From NCBI GenBank assembly GCA_900548185.1, contig URJJ01000028.1:1-33323 (forward strand): DNA of 33,323 nt. Direction: 5' to 3'. The translations under genes and the position numbers were made by a program. Shown here piece by piece: positions 6,560 to 15,742 of this stretch (positions are counted from its first letter, which is position 1; the number at the start of each line of letters is the position of its first letter). The DNA comes from an uncultured Opitutales bacterium. GTDB lineage: Bacteria; Verrucomicrobiota; Verrucomicrobiia; Opitutales; Intestinicryptomonadaceae. The notes below the pieces were generated by a model. The model saw only the letters and a list, made by a program, of their open reading frames with translations. It did not search any database and was not told the origin of the DNA.

Positions 6560-7968
6560 CCCACCGAACCTTCCATCTCAAGCTCGATGAGGCGCTTGAG
6601 CTCCACCGAGTACTCCATCGGAAACTGCCTTACAAGGTCGTTTACAAACCCGTTTACCGCCAGGCTCATGGCCTCCTTTTCCCCGAGGCCGCGCTGGCGC
6701 ATGTAAAAAATCTGCTCTTCGCTAAGCTTTGAAACGCTCGCCTCGTGCTGGACGAAATTGTCCCCGCCGGAGCAGACTATCGCCGGATAGGTGTCGGTGC
6801 GCGAATTTTCGTTTATGAGGAGGGCGTCGCAGACGGTGTTATTTTTGCAGCCGCTGACGGAGTCGGGCATATAGACCATGCCGCGGTACGAAGCGCGGCC
6901 GTCCGAAATTGAAATCGACTTCGATATTATGTTTGAAGTCGTGTCGTCTGCCATGTGAATCATCTTTGCGCCGGTGTCCTGGTGCTGGCCGCGGTTTGCC
7001 AGGGCGATTGAGACGACCTCTCCGCGCGCGCGCCTGCCCTTGAGGACCACCGCCGGATACTTCATGGTGAGCCCCGAGCCGATGTTGCAGTCTATCCACC
7101 TGATTTCAGCGTCCTCCTCGGCGACCCCGCGCTTGGTGACGAGGTTGAAAACGTTGTCGGACCAGTTTTGAACCGTGACGTACTGGATTTTGGCCCCCTT
7201 CAGGGCGACCAGCTCCACTACGGCCGAATGCAGGGTGCTTGTCTCAAAACGCGGAGCGGTGCATCCTTCCATGTACATCAGCTCCGCGCCCTCGTCGGCG
7301 ATTATCAGGGTGCGCTCAAACTGGCCGAAGCTCTCGGCATTTATCCTGAAATATGCCTGGAGGGGCTGCCTGACCTTAACGCCCTTGGGGACGTATATGA
7401 AGCTGCCGCCAGAAAATACGGCGCTGTTCAGGGCGCTGTACTTGTTGTCGGTAATCGGGATAACCTTGCCGAAATACTTGCGGAATATTTCCGGATATTT
7501 CATGAGGCCCTCGGTCGAGTCCACAAAAATCACGCCCTGTTCGGCGAGATGCTCCTTCATGTTTGAATACGCCGACTCGGAGTCGAACTGCGCCTCCACG
7601 CCCGCGAGGAAGGCCCTCTCCTGCTCGGGCACGCCGAGGCGCTCGAAAGTTCTTTTCACATCGTCGGGAACCTCCTCCCAGGAGCGCGTCTTTTTGGCGC
7701 CCTTTGCAAGGTAGTAGCGTATTTTTGAGAAGTCCAGCTCGTCGAGCCGCCCGGTGGCCCAGTGGGTCGGGTTCGGCATCTTGAGAAACTCGCCGAGCGC
7801 CTTGAGCCTGAAGTTCAAAATCCAGTCGTCCTCGCCCTTTACGCGGGAGATGTAGCGCACGGTCTGCTCGTTCAGGCCGACGCCGGCGTCGTAGGCGTAG
7901 TCCTCTGCATAGCTGAAATTTCCAGCCTCGCGGTCTATGCCCACGTTCGGTTTTTCCTTTTCGCTCAT
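6556..7968 (-). CDS. sufB: Fe-S cluster assembly scaffold protein SufB
   Basis: A 470-residue SufB, the scaffold subunit on which [4Fe-4S] clusters are built, as part of SufBC2D. Recognisable blocks are SWEEVPDDVKRTFERLGVPE, FVDSTEGLMKYPEIFRKYFG, SGGSFIYVPKGVKV and the tail EEQIFYMRQRGLGEKEAMSL. C380 in TVCDALL corresponds to E. coli SufB C405, needed for cluster formation. Length is typical. It overlaps the sufC stop by four bases (ATGA) at its start and sufD at its end. This is the most conserved protein of the suf group and would be a good phylogenetic marker for the contig. Confidence 0.96.
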   Translation of the reverse strand: MSEKEKPNVGIDREAGNFSYAEDYAYDAGVGLNEQTVRYISRVKGEDDWILNFRLKALGEFLKMPNPTHWATGRLDELDFSKIRYYLAKGAKKTRSWEEVPDDVKRTFERLGVPEQERAFLAGVEAQFDSESAYSNMKEHLAEQGVIFVDSTEGLMKYPEIFRKYFGKVIPITDNKYSALNSAVFSGGSFIYVPKGVKVRQPLQAYFRINAESFGQFERTLIIADEGAELMYMEGCTAPRFETSTLHSAVVELVALKGAKIQYVTVQNWSDNVFNLVTKRGVAEEDAEIRWIDCNIGSGLTMKYPAVVLKGRRARGEVVSIALANRGQHQDTGAKMIHMADDTTSNIISKSISISDGRASYRGMVYMPDSVSGCKNNTVCDALLINENSRTDTYPAIVCSGGDNFVQHEASVSKLSEEQIFYMRQRGLGEKEAMSLAVNGFVNDLVRQFPMEYSVELKRLIELEMEGSVG

Positions 7969-8711
7969 GCCTGCCTGAAGCGTTCGTAGCCGCTCTTTTC
8001 AAGTTCCAGGGCGAGCTCCGGGCCGCCGCTTTCCACTATCCTGCCCCCGTACATGACGTGCACCCTGTCGGGCCTTATGTGGTCGAGGAGGCGCTGGTAG
8101 TGGGTGATGAGGAGTATGCCAAGATCCGGCGAGCGCGCGGCGTTAACGCCGTCTGAAACCACCCTGAGCGCGTCGATGTCAAGGCCGCTGTCGGTCTCGT
8201 CGAGGATGGCGACCTTGGGGTTTAGCATGAGCATCTGGAGTATGTCGCACCTCTTTTTCTCCCCGCCCGAAAAGCCGACGTTCACGCTGCGCGAGGTGAA
8301 GGACTTGTCCATGCCAAGCTCCTGCATTTTGGAATACAGGGTCTTGTAATAGGCTGGCGCGTCGACCTCCTCGCCTTCGGGAAGGCGCGCATTTATGCAG
8401 GCCCTTATGAAGTTTGCGATGCTGACGCCGGGAATTTCGACGGGATACTGGAATGCCAGAAAGAGGCCCTCCCGAGCTATCTCCTCCGGCGCCATGCCCA
8501 CTATATCCACCCCGCAGAGCCTCGCGCTCCCCGACACAATCCTGTAGTCGGGGTTTCCCGCGAGGGCCTTTGAGAGGCTGCTTTTCCCCGTGCCGTTCGG
8601 GCCCATTATGGCATGGACTTCGCCGCGGGGCACGCTGAGGCTCAAGTCCTCCACAATGCGCTTCCCGGCGACCTCAACCGCCAGGTTTTCAATCAAAAGA
8701 CCGTCATTCAT
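7965..8711 (-). CDS. sufC: Fe-S cluster assembly ATPase SufC
   Basis: A 248-residue ABC-type ATPase that energises the SufBD scaffold. Walker A is GPNGTGKSS (37-45), the signature is FSGGEKKR (147-154), Walker B and the D-loop are VAILDETDSGLD (167-178), and the switch histidine is H204 in LITHYQ. Length and motif spacing are normal for SufC, and it is soluble with no membrane segments. Its start overlaps the stop of the upstream Minf_1886 family gene by four bases, and its end overlaps sufB by four. The order sufC-sufB-sufD differs from the sufBCD order of E. coli. sufS, sufE/U and sufA are not in the window. Confidence 0.96.
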   Translation of the reverse strand: MNDGLLIENLAVEVAGKRIVEDLSLSVPRGEVHAIMGPNGTGKSSLSKALAGNPDYRIVSGSARLCGVDIVGMAPEEIAREGLFLAFQYPVEIPGVSIANFIRACINARLPEGEEVDAPAYYKTLYSKMQELGMDKSFTSRSVNVGFSGGEKKRCDILQMLMLNPKVAILDETDSGLDIDALRVVSDGVNAARSPDLGILLITHYQRLLDHIRPDRVHVMYGGRIVESGGPELALELEKSGYERFRQA

Positions 8712-9115
8712 AATCCGCCTTTGGAGGCGGGCAGAAACGGACGCTCAAAGGCCTCGTAAAAGTCGTAGCCGTCCGAGAAGTCTTCGAGCCTGTCCTCGTC
8801 GGACTTGCTCATCTCGCCCACCTTTATCATGTTGAATACAATTTCGCCGAAGTCCGAACACGACTTAACACCCCATTCGCTGAAAAGCACGGCGGCCATC
8901 GGCCCGAAGGTTTCGAGGCCGAAGCGCCTGATGCCGTCAAGAAGCTCCGCAGCGCTCACATGTGAGCCCTTCCGCGCGGAGCCCTGCGGGGCGGGGTGCG
9001 CGTTCTTTACGGTATAGTCCAGCGCCATGCGCACAAAGACGTACGCGCCGACGGCGTAGCGCCGGTCGTCTTTAAGTATCGCCTCGATGACGCACTGGAA
9101 ATCGCGCCTGGACAT
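8708..9115 (-). CDS. Minf_1886 family protein (Verrucomicrobia/Planctomycetes-restricted, TIGR04138-like)
   Basis: A 135-residue protein of unknown function. The run RYAVGAYVFVRMALDYTV (19-36), then HVSAAELLDGIRRFGLETFG, the WGVKSCSDFGEIVFNM segment and DFSDGYDFYEAF near the C-terminus match what I recall of the family named Minf_1886, described as restricted to Verrucomicrobia and Planctomycetes. No signal peptide, membrane segment or catalytic motif is apparent; it looks soluble and acidic. It starts 3 bases after the carB stop and overlaps sufC by four bases (ATGA). It is thus translationally tied to both, which hints at a housekeeping role but does not define one. The family assignment is from memory and is the main lineage clue in the window. 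Confidence 0.75.
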   Translation of the reverse strand: MSRRDFQCVIEAILKDDRRYAVGAYVFVRMALDYTVKNAHPAPQGSARKGSHVSAAELLDGIRRFGLETFGPMAAVLFSEWGVKSCSDFGEIVFNMIKVGEMSKSDEDRLEDFSDGYDFYEAFERPFLPASKGGL

Positions 9116-9118
9116 AAG

Positions 9119-12100
9119 TTAAATGTGAATCGCCTTTTCGCGCTTGATGGACGCGTTGTGCGACTGGATGGATTCGACCGTAAGCTCGTTTGAACGCAGG
9201 GCCCTTATGCCCTGAATCGCAGCATACGCACCCATTATAGTCGTAATCATGCACACTTTCCTTAAGAGCGCCTCTTCTCGGATGCGGTTTTCATCCATGC
9301 GCGGGGACATTCCGGAGGGGGTGTTGATTATGAGCTGTATCTGCCCGTTTTTCACCATGTCAACTACGTTCGGGCGCGCGCCCTCGCTTAGCTTGTAAGT
9401 CTTTGTGACGGGAATGCCGCGCGAGGACAGGAAGCCCGCCGTGCCCGCAGTGGAGTAGAGGCTGAATCCCATGTCGTGGAACGCCTTGGCGATTTCCGCA
9501 GCGGCCTCCTTGTCGTGGTCCTTGACGGAAAGGAATACGTTCCCGCTCGTCGGCAGCCCGGGCTGGGCCGCAATCTGGCTCTTTGCAAAAGCCATGCCCA
9601 AATCCCTGTCGATTCCCATGACTTCGCCCGTCGAACGCATTTCGGGGGTGAGGATGATGGGGGCGCCCAGGAAGCGGACAAACGGGAACACGCTCTCCTT
9701 GACCGCCTTGTATTCGGGGACGACCTCCTGCGTAAACCCGAGGTCTTTCAGCTTCTCCCCGGCCATCACGCGAGCGGCGAGCTTTGCAAGCGGCACGCCT
9801 ATCGCCTTTGAGACAAACGGCACCGTGCGCGATGCGCGCGGGTTGACCTCCAGAAGGTAGAGCTCGCCCTTCTTTATGGCAAACTGTATGTTCATGAGGC
9901 CGATGACGTTCAGCTCCCTTGCGAGGGCCTTGGTGGCCGCGCGGACCTCGTTTAGGATGTTTTCCTGAAGGGTGTGGGGGGGCAGCACCATGGCGGCGTC
10001 GCCGGAGTGCACGCCGGCATACTCGATGTGCTCAAGCATGGCGCCGATGACGGTGGTTTCGCCGTCGCTTATGGCGTCGACGTCCAGCTCAATGGCGTCC
10101 TCAAGGAACTTGTCGAGAAGGACCGGCTTGCCGGGGGCGGCGTCAAAAGCCTCGCGGATGACCTTTTTCATATCGTCCATCTCATATACGATGAACATGC
10201 CCCTGCCGCCCAGGACGAAGCTGGGGCGCAAAAGTATCGGGAAACCTATCTGGCCCGCCAGCTCGTACGCCTGTTCGGGGCTTGTGGCCGTGGCGTTTAC
10301 GGGCTGCTTGAGGCCGAGCTTGTCGAGTATCTTCTTGAAAATCTCGCGGTCCTCGGCGGCGTCTATGGATTCGGGGGAGGTGCCGATTATGTTGACGCCG
10401 TTTGCCTTGAGCTCGCTTGCGAGGTTCAGGGGGGTCTGGCCGCCGAACTGGACGATGGCCCCGTCGCACTTCTCCTGGTTGTAAACCTCAAGGACGTCCT
10501 CGAGAGTCAGGGGCTCGAAGAAGAGGCGGTCGGAAGTGTCGTAGTCAGTGGAGACGGTCTCGGGGTTCGAGTTTATCATCAGCGTCTCGTACCCGGCCTC
10601 GCGCAGCGCAAACGAGGCGTGCACGCAGCAATAGTCGAACTCGATGCCCTGCCCTATCCTGTTGGGGCCGCCGCCGATTATCATTATCTTCTTTTTGGAG
10701 GACGGCTTGAGCTCGTTTTCGACGCCGTAGGTCGAATAATAGTAGGGGGTGTAGGCTTCAAACTCCGCAGCGCAGGTGTCCACGAGGCGGTAGACGGTGT
10801 TTATGCCGTACTTCTCGCGGAGCTGCTTTATGTTGCGGATTTTCGTGTTTAAAATCGTGGCTATCTGAAGGTCGGTAAAGCCGGCCTCCTTCGCGGCCAG
10901 GAGCAGGTCGGCGTCCATGTTAACAAGGCCGGCCGCCGAAATTTCATGCTCGAGCTCGACTATCTCGCGCACCTGGCGCAGGAACCACGGGTCAACCTTG
11001 GTGAATTCGTGGATTTCCGCGTCGCTCATGCCCGCAAGGATGGCGTAGCGGATGTAGAACACGCGCTCCGCCGTCGGGCGCACGAGGCCCTTGCGGATGT
11101 CCTCTGCGGGAAGCTTCTCGCAGCCGCCGAACTTGCCGCCGCCGCCGAGACCGCGCACGCCGATTTCAAGCGAGCGCAGGGCCTTCTGAAGCGACTCCTT
11201 GAAAGAGCGGCCGATTGCCATCGCCTCGCCGACGCTCTTCATGGAGCTGGTCAGGGTGTTGTCGCTGCCGACGAACTTTTCAAAGGTGAAGCGGGGTATC
11301 TTCGTCACCACGTAGTCGATTGTGGGCTCGAAGCTCGCGGGAGTTTCGCGGGTTATGTCGTTTTTGAGCTCGTCAAGGGAATAGCCGACGGCGAGTTTCG
11401 CCGCTATTTTTGCGATGGGAAATCCCGTGGCCTTCGAGGCCAGCGCGGACGAACGAGAGACGCGCGGGTTCATCTCGATTACTATCATGCGCCCGTTTTC
11501 GGGGTTGACTGCAAACTGGATGTTTGAGCCGCCCGTCTCCACGCCGATTTCGCGGATGACCGCAAAAGACGCGTCGCGCATGAGCTGGTATTCGCGGTCT
11601 GTGAGCGTCAGGGCCGGCGCGACGGTAATCGAGTCGCCGGTATGGACGCCCATCGGGTCGAAATTCTCTATGGAGCAGATTACGACGCACTGGTCCTTGT
11701 GGTCGCGCATGACCTCCATCTCAAACTCCTTCCAGCCGAGGAGGCACTCCTCCACCAGAACCTCGTTGACAGGGGACGCGCTCAGGCCGAAAGCCACCAT
11801 CTTCTCATACTCCTCGCGGTTGTAGGCGATGCCGCCGCCGGTGCCGCCGAGGGTGTAGCTCGGGCGTATGATTATCGGGTACTGGTTGTACCCGTCGACC
11901 CATTCCAGCGCGTCCTTCAAGTCGTGGACAACCTTGCTCTGGGGGATGTCGAGGCCGATTTTAAGCATGCATTCCCTGAACTTCTGGCGGTCTTCGCCCT
12001 TTTCAATGGCCTCCTGCTTGGCGCCGATAAGCTCCACGCCGTACTTGGCCAGAATGCCGCGCTTTGCAAGCTCCAGGGAAAGGTTGAGGCCGGTCTGGCC

Positions 12101-12373
12101 GCCGAGGGTCGGCAGCAGGGCGTCGGGACGCTCTTTCTCTATTATCTTTTCGAGAATCTCGGGCGTGAGCGGCTCAATGTAGGTGACGTCCGCGAAGTCG
12201 GGGTCGGTCATTATGGTCGCGGGATTCGAGTTGACCAGAACGACCCTGTAGCCCTCCTCCTTTAGCGCCTTGCAGGCCTGGGTTCCAGAGTAGTCAAACT
12301 CGCAGGCCTGGCCGATTACGATGGGTCCGGACCCGATTATGAGTATGGTGTGTAAATCCTCGCGTTTAGGCAT
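9119..12373 (-). CDS. carB: Carbamoyl-phosphate synthase large subunit
   Basis: A 1084-residue CarB, which makes carbamoyl phosphate from bicarbonate, ATP and ammonia supplied by CarA, for pyrimidines and arginine. The duplicated ATP-grasp plan is plain. The N-terminal half begins with IIGSGPIVIGQACEFDYSGT and has RPSYTLGGTGGGIAYN and EMNPRVSRSSALASKATG. The second half begins with IIGGGPNRIGQGIEFDYCC and has RPSFVLGGRGMFIVYEMD and EVNPRASRTVPFVSKAIG. The last ~140 residues form the MGS-like allosteric domain. Length is normal (E. coli 1073). No Shine-Dalgarno is visible before the ATG, only an A/T-rich run. carA is not adjacent. The gene leads the carB - Minf_1886 - sufCBD run. Confidence 0.97.
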   Translation of the reverse strand: MPKREDLHTILIIGSGPIVIGQACEFDYSGTQACKALKEEGYRVVLVNSNPATIMTDPDFADVTYIEPLTPEILEKIIEKERPDALLPTLGGQTGLNLSLELAKRGILAKYGVELIGAKQEAIEKGEDRQKFRECMLKIGLDIPQSKVVHDLKDALEWVDGYNQYPIIIRPSYTLGGTGGGIAYNREEYEKMVAFGLSASPVNEVLVEECLLGWKEFEMEVMRDHKDQCVVICSIENFDPMGVHTGDSITVAPALTLTDREYQLMRDASFAVIREIGVETGGSNIQFAVNPENGRMIVIEMNPRVSRSSALASKATGFPIAKIAAKLAVGYSLDELKNDITRETPASFEPTIDYVVTKIPRFTFEKFVGSDNTLTSSMKSVGEAMAIGRSFKESLQKALRSLEIGVRGLGGGGKFGGCEKLPAEDIRKGLVRPTAERVFYIRYAILAGMSDAEIHEFTKVDPWFLRQVREIVELEHEISAAGLVNMDADLLLAAKEAGFTDLQIATILNTKIRNIKQLREKYGINTVYRLVDTCAAEFEAYTPYYYSTYGVENELKPSSKKKIMIIGGGPNRIGQGIEFDYCCVHASFALREAGYETLMINSNPETVSTDYDTSDRLFFEPLTLEDVLEVYNQEKCDGAIVQFGGQTPLNLASELKANGVNIIGTSPESIDAAEDREIFKKILDKLGLKQPVNATATSPEQAYELAGQIGFPILLRPSFVLGGRGMFIVYEMDDMKKVIREAFDAAPGKPVLLDKFLEDAIELDVDAISDGETTVIGAMLEHIEYAGVHSGDAAMVLPPHTLQENILNEVRAATKALARELNVIGLMNIQFAIKKGELYLLEVNPRASRTVPFVSKAIGVPLAKLAARVMAGEKLKDLGFTQEVVPEYKAVKESVFPFVRFLGAPIILTPEMRSTGEVMGIDRDLGMAFAKSQIAAQPGLPTSGNVFLSVKDHDKEAAAEIAKAFHDMGFSLYSTAGTAGFLSSRGIPVTKTYKLSEGARPNVVDMVKNGQIQLIINTPSGMSPRMDENRIREEALLRKVCMITTIMGAYAAIQGIRALRSNELTVESIQSHNASIKREKAIHI

Positions 12374-12725
12374 ATTTTACAAATATAGAATTACCTGTAT
12401 AAAAAACTTGTTAAAGCTAACACACGCAAACCTTCTTTCAACAAAAAAAGAACATTTCCGCCTTATTGGGCTTTTTATGGCGCCATCCAAAATCCAGAAA
12501 AAACGCCGCCTTAAAGCCCGCAATGGGAGCGCGAAGGCTCCCCCCGCGACACGGTAAAAAGGCGTTTCGCCCCGCGCCCGGGACGCCGCGCTCCCGCCCC
12601 GCGAGGTATCGCAGGAAAGCACCGCCTCCTAAAACCGCCCCCTCGCAAACCGCCTGCCAAGCCGCCAGGCGAATCCTCCCCAAAAAACGGTTCCGGTAGG
12701 AAATCCCCCCTGCCGCCAATCACGC
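12374..12725. other. Gene-free spacer: carB leader and sequence downstream of the nuo terminator
   Basis: About 350 bases without a supported gene. The part next to carB (12374-12470) is AT-rich with TATACA- and TATATT-like hexamers on the minus strand, so the carB promoter is probably there, but I cannot fix -35/-10 boxes. The rest is GC-rich and includes a 6-base-pair hairpin GGGAGC (12525-12530) / GCTCCC (12537-12542) with no T tract. Frames crossing it are Arg/Pro-rich and not convincing. Confidence 0.5.
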
Positions 12726-12756
12726 AAAAAAAGCGGGCCGGGAATTCCCCGGCCCG
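12726..12756 (-). terminator. Rho-independent terminator of the nuo operon
   Basis: On the minus strand a 9-base-pair all-GC stem, CGGGCCGGG (12756-12748) with CCCGGCCCG (12742-12734), and a 5-base loop is followed by GC and seven T residues (complement of 12726-12732). It is about 25 bases after the nuoN stop. Confidence 0.94.
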
Positions 12757-12781
12757 GACGGCCCCGCAAAACGCGGAAGGC

Positions 12782-14245
12782 TCAGAAAAACAGCGCGCGG
12801 GCCGCAACCATAACGCCGACGCACAAAGACGCCAGCGCAAGCGCCAGAATCATCGGGCCGGAACCCAGCTCGTATTCGAACTCCTCCCCGCCCTCGCCTT
12901 CGGAGAAGCACGCGCGCATCCACTTGAAGTAGTAGAATATTGAGGCCGCCGAACCGGCGATGAGGACGGCCATAAGCCAGTAAAGCCCGGCGGCATACGC
13001 CATTATCAGGACGAAAAGCTTTGCGAAGAACCCCGCAGTCGGCGGAATGCCGGCAAGCGAGGCAAGCCCAACGGCCACAGAGCCTGCGGAAAGCGGCATG
13101 CGCTTCCACAGCCCCCGGAAGCCGAGGCAGTCGAGGTCGCTGTCGCTTTCCGACGAGCGGAGGTTCTGAACAAATAGCACCCCGTAAACCGCGAACATGT
13201 AAGAGAGCATGTAAAGCTTCAGCGTGAGGTCCACAAACCCCGCGTTTGCAGGGTCGTTCAAAAGCCAGACGGCGGACGCTATAAACACCATCAGATACCC
13301 GGCGTTTGCGATGCCGGAAAATCCTATTATGCGCTTTGTAACGCACTCGCCGAGGCCGCCCAGGTTGCCAACGACGATTCCTGCGGCCGCGATGGCAGAA
13401 AGGAATAAGACCAGCCTCTCCGAACCGCCGAGGGCCGACAGCATTGAAAGGGCGACTATCGCCGCCGCACCCTTCGATGCCACGGCCAGAAATGCGGCAA
13501 CCGGGGTCGGCGCGCCCTGGTAAACGTCCGGGGCCCAGAACTGGAAGGGGAATGCGGAGAGCTTGAAGAACACGGCGGAAAGCGACAAGACGATGCCCGC
13601 CGTAAAGAGCGTGGAGCCTGCGCCCTCGTAGAAATTTGAATAGTAAAGCATGCTTAGGCCCGACCCGTCCTGCAGCGAGGCGCCGTAAACAAAGGCTATC
13701 CCCAGGAGCAGAAACGCCCCGCTAACCCCGCTTAGGACGAGGTAGCGTATAGACGCCTCCAGGCTCGGGAGGCTCCTGCGGAGCCATGCGATGAGCGCGT
13801 AAAAGCACACCGCCGAAGATTCGAGGGCGACGAACGTCATCATGAGGTGCCCGGATCGGGCAAAGAGCGAAAGGGAGGCCGCCGCGAAGCATAAAAGCCC
13901 CATGAATTCGCCGGACCTGGGCCTCGCGGAGCGCGCCAGCCACCTGACCGCCATAACCGACGAAAGCATGGCGCACACGCAGAAAAACCATGTGTACCCC
14001 GCCGGGCCGAGCATCCCCAGAAACGACTCGCCGCCGCCGATGTCAGTGTGCGAAAACCACACCGAAAAAGCCGACACAAACGCCAGCGACGCCACGCCCG
14101 CCCACGACGGAACGCGGCTGCGCCCCTTGAACACGGCCCCCGAAACCATAAGGAGGGCGCCGCAAACCGTGAGCAGGAATTCCGGCAGCACCGAAAGCCA
14201 GTCGCCCGCAAGCGGGGCGTATTCCATAAAAGTGTTCGATTCCAT
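12782..14245 (-). CDS. nuoN: NADH-quinone oxidoreductase subunit N
   Basis: A 487-residue, very hydrophobic antiporter-like subunit of the complex I membrane arm with about 14 helices. The expected pump residues are present: E142 (VALESSAVCFYAL) in TM5, K228 (FFKLSAFPFQFWAPDVYQ) in TM7 and K258 (ASKGAAAIV) in TM8. The block WAPDVYQGAPTPVAAFLA is characteristic of NuoN. The start is the ATG at 14245, 5 bases after nuoM; a later in-frame ATG (M7) is possible. It is the last gene of the operon and is followed by a strong terminator. Confidence 0.95.
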   Translation of the reverse strand: MESNTFMEYAPLAGDWLSVLPEFLLTVCGALLMVSGAVFKGRSRVPSWAGVASLAFVSAFSVWFSHTDIGGGESFLGMLGPAGYTWFFCVCAMLSSVMAVRWLARSARPRSGEFMGLLCFAAASLSLFARSGHLMMTFVALESSAVCFYALIAWLRRSLPSLEASIRYLVLSGVSGAFLLLGIAFVYGASLQDGSGLSMLYYSNFYEGAGSTLFTAGIVLSLSAVFFKLSAFPFQFWAPDVYQGAPTPVAAFLAVASKGAAAIVALSMLSALGGSERLVLFLSAIAAAGIVVGNLGGLGECVTKRIIGFSGIANAGYLMVFIASAVWLLNDPANAGFVDLTLKLYMLSYMFAVYGVLFVQNLRSSESDSDLDCLGFRGLWKRMPLSAGSVAVGLASLAGIPPTAGFFAKLFVLIMAYAAGLYWLMAVLIAGSAASIFYYFKWMRACFSEGEGGEEFEYELGSGPMILALALASLCVGVMVAARALFF

Positions 14246-14250
14246 AAGCT

Positions 14251-15738
14251 CTATTTTGAAACTGAAACCGCGCCTGCGAATGCGGGAATATTGGAGAGGT
14301 CCGCGTCAATGCCGGAAGTGGCGAGCTTCGGGCAGAAGCCCACCGCCATGAGCGCGGCAAGAAGCACGACGACAGGTAGCCTCTCCCGGAAAGAAATATC
14401 GCCGGCCCCCGACGCCTCCACTGCGGGCGACTCGGGCCCGTAGAATACGCATGCCACCGCCCTAAGCCCATAAACGGCGGAGATGACGATGCCGGAGACA
14501 GCCAGCGCGCACACCGCCGGGCTGAATGTCCAAAGCGACACAAATACGGAAAGCTCGCCCCAGAAATTGGCAAAGCCCGGAAGGCCGATGTTTGCGAGCA
14601 CAGCCGCGACAAACAGGGCCGCGCACACGGGCATTTTCCGGTAGGCCCCGCCGAGCGCCCGCATGTCGTCGGTGCCGAAACGGCCCTTTATAATGTCGGC
14701 GAAAATGAATAGCGCCGCCACGCTCAGGCCGTGCCCGAACATTATCAGGACCGCGCCCCCTGCGCCCAGAACCCCCATCGTGCATATCCCCAAAAAGCAC
14801 AGGCCCATGTGCGACACGCTTGAATATGAAACCATAGACTTCAGGCTCCCCTGGGCCATCGTGACAAGTCCGATGCCAATCACGTTCACCAGCGCCAGCA
14901 TCGCGACAGTCCACAGCCATTCCGCAGCGCCCGATGCCGCAAGCGGCACCAGAACCTGCACCATAAAATAGAGGCCGAACTTCTTGAGCACGCCCGCATG
15001 CAGCATCGCAAAGGGCGTCGGGGCGGCAGTGTAGGCCTTCGGAGCCCACGAGTGCAGCGGAAAGAGCGACACAAGCGCGCCCAGCCCCACCGCAGTTATG
15101 CCGAAAATCGCCGACGTGCGGCCGGCGGGGGCCGATGAAGCCGAAACCGCCTCCGAAAGGTCGCTCAGGTTGAATAATCCTCCGCCCGAAAATGCGTACG
15201 AGAGCGCAATTATTCCCGCCAGCGCGATGAGGGCGCCGAGGGTGAGGTAAACCGCCATCTCCATCGCGGCGGCCCTCTTGTTTTCGCCGCCCCACACGCA
15301 CATCGCTATAAAGGTCGGCACGAGCGCGAATTCGTGGAAGGCGTACATCCACAGGATGTTTTCGGAGGCGAACATGCCCATGAGCCCGCCCTGCATGAAA
15401 AGCAGCAGGGCAAGGTACGCCTTTATCCTCTCCACGCCCGGGCCGAAAACTGCCCAAAGCCCTGCCGAAAAGCCCACTATTCCGGCAAGCGAATACATGA
15501 CAGACGAAACCCCGCCCAGCGAGAAATCCCCGAACCACGCCGTCGCCGCCGAAACCTCGAATCCCGCGAGCATCCGCCCGGAGGACCACAGGGCCGAAAA
15601 CAGCGCGGCCGCAAAGCCCGCCAGGGCCACCGCCTTGGCCGAACGCCTGCCAAAGAGGCCGCCCCCTATCGCTATAACCGCCGCACAGGCGAGCGGGGCG
15701 TAAACCCCCGACACAAAAACTGCCTTTGAAAATTCCAT
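14251..15738 (-). CDS. nuoM: NADH-quinone oxidoreductase subunit M, with the TM7 lysine replaced
   Basis: A 495-residue antiporter-like proton-pumping subunit of complex I with about 14 helices. E136 (FHEFALVP) in TM5, K252/K253 (GVLKKFGLY) in TM8 and E395 (GLPGFANFWGE) in TM12 look normal. The TM7 segment, however, reads GALVSLFPLHSWAPKAY (220-236). The position five residues before the conserved proline, which is lysine in NuoL and NuoN here and in E. coli NuoM (K234), is L222. A lysine appears instead at 234, where aspartate is usual. The codon for L222 is CTT, so this is not a one-base error from a lysine codon. Spacing is 4 bases after nuoL and 5 before nuoN. Function in redox-coupled pumping may be altered (inference). 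Confidence 0.93.
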   Translation of the reverse strand: MEFSKAVFVSGVYAPLACAAVIAIGGGLFGRRSAKAVALAGFAAALFSALWSSGRMLAGFEVSAATAWFGDFSLGGVSSVMYSLAGIVGFSAGLWAVFGPGVERIKAYLALLLFMQGGLMGMFASENILWMYAFHEFALVPTFIAMCVWGGENKRAAAMEMAVYLTLGALIALAGIIALSYAFSGGGLFNLSDLSEAVSASSAPAGRTSAIFGITAVGLGALVSLFPLHSWAPKAYTAAPTPFAMLHAGVLKKFGLYFMVQVLVPLAASGAAEWLWTVAMLALVNVIGIGLVTMAQGSLKSMVSYSSVSHMGLCFLGICTMGVLGAGGAVLIMFGHGLSVAALFIFADIIKGRFGTDDMRALGGAYRKMPVCAALFVAAVLANIGLPGFANFWGELSVFVSLWTFSPAVCALAVSGIVISAVYGLRAVACVFYGPESPAVEASGAGDISFRERLPVVVLLAALMAVGFCPKLATSGIDADLSNIPAFAGAVSVSK

Positions 15739-15742
15739 GGTA

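Noticed and set aside
12525..12542. GGGAGC/GCTCCC hairpin as a terminator
   Set aside because: No T tract follows on either strand.
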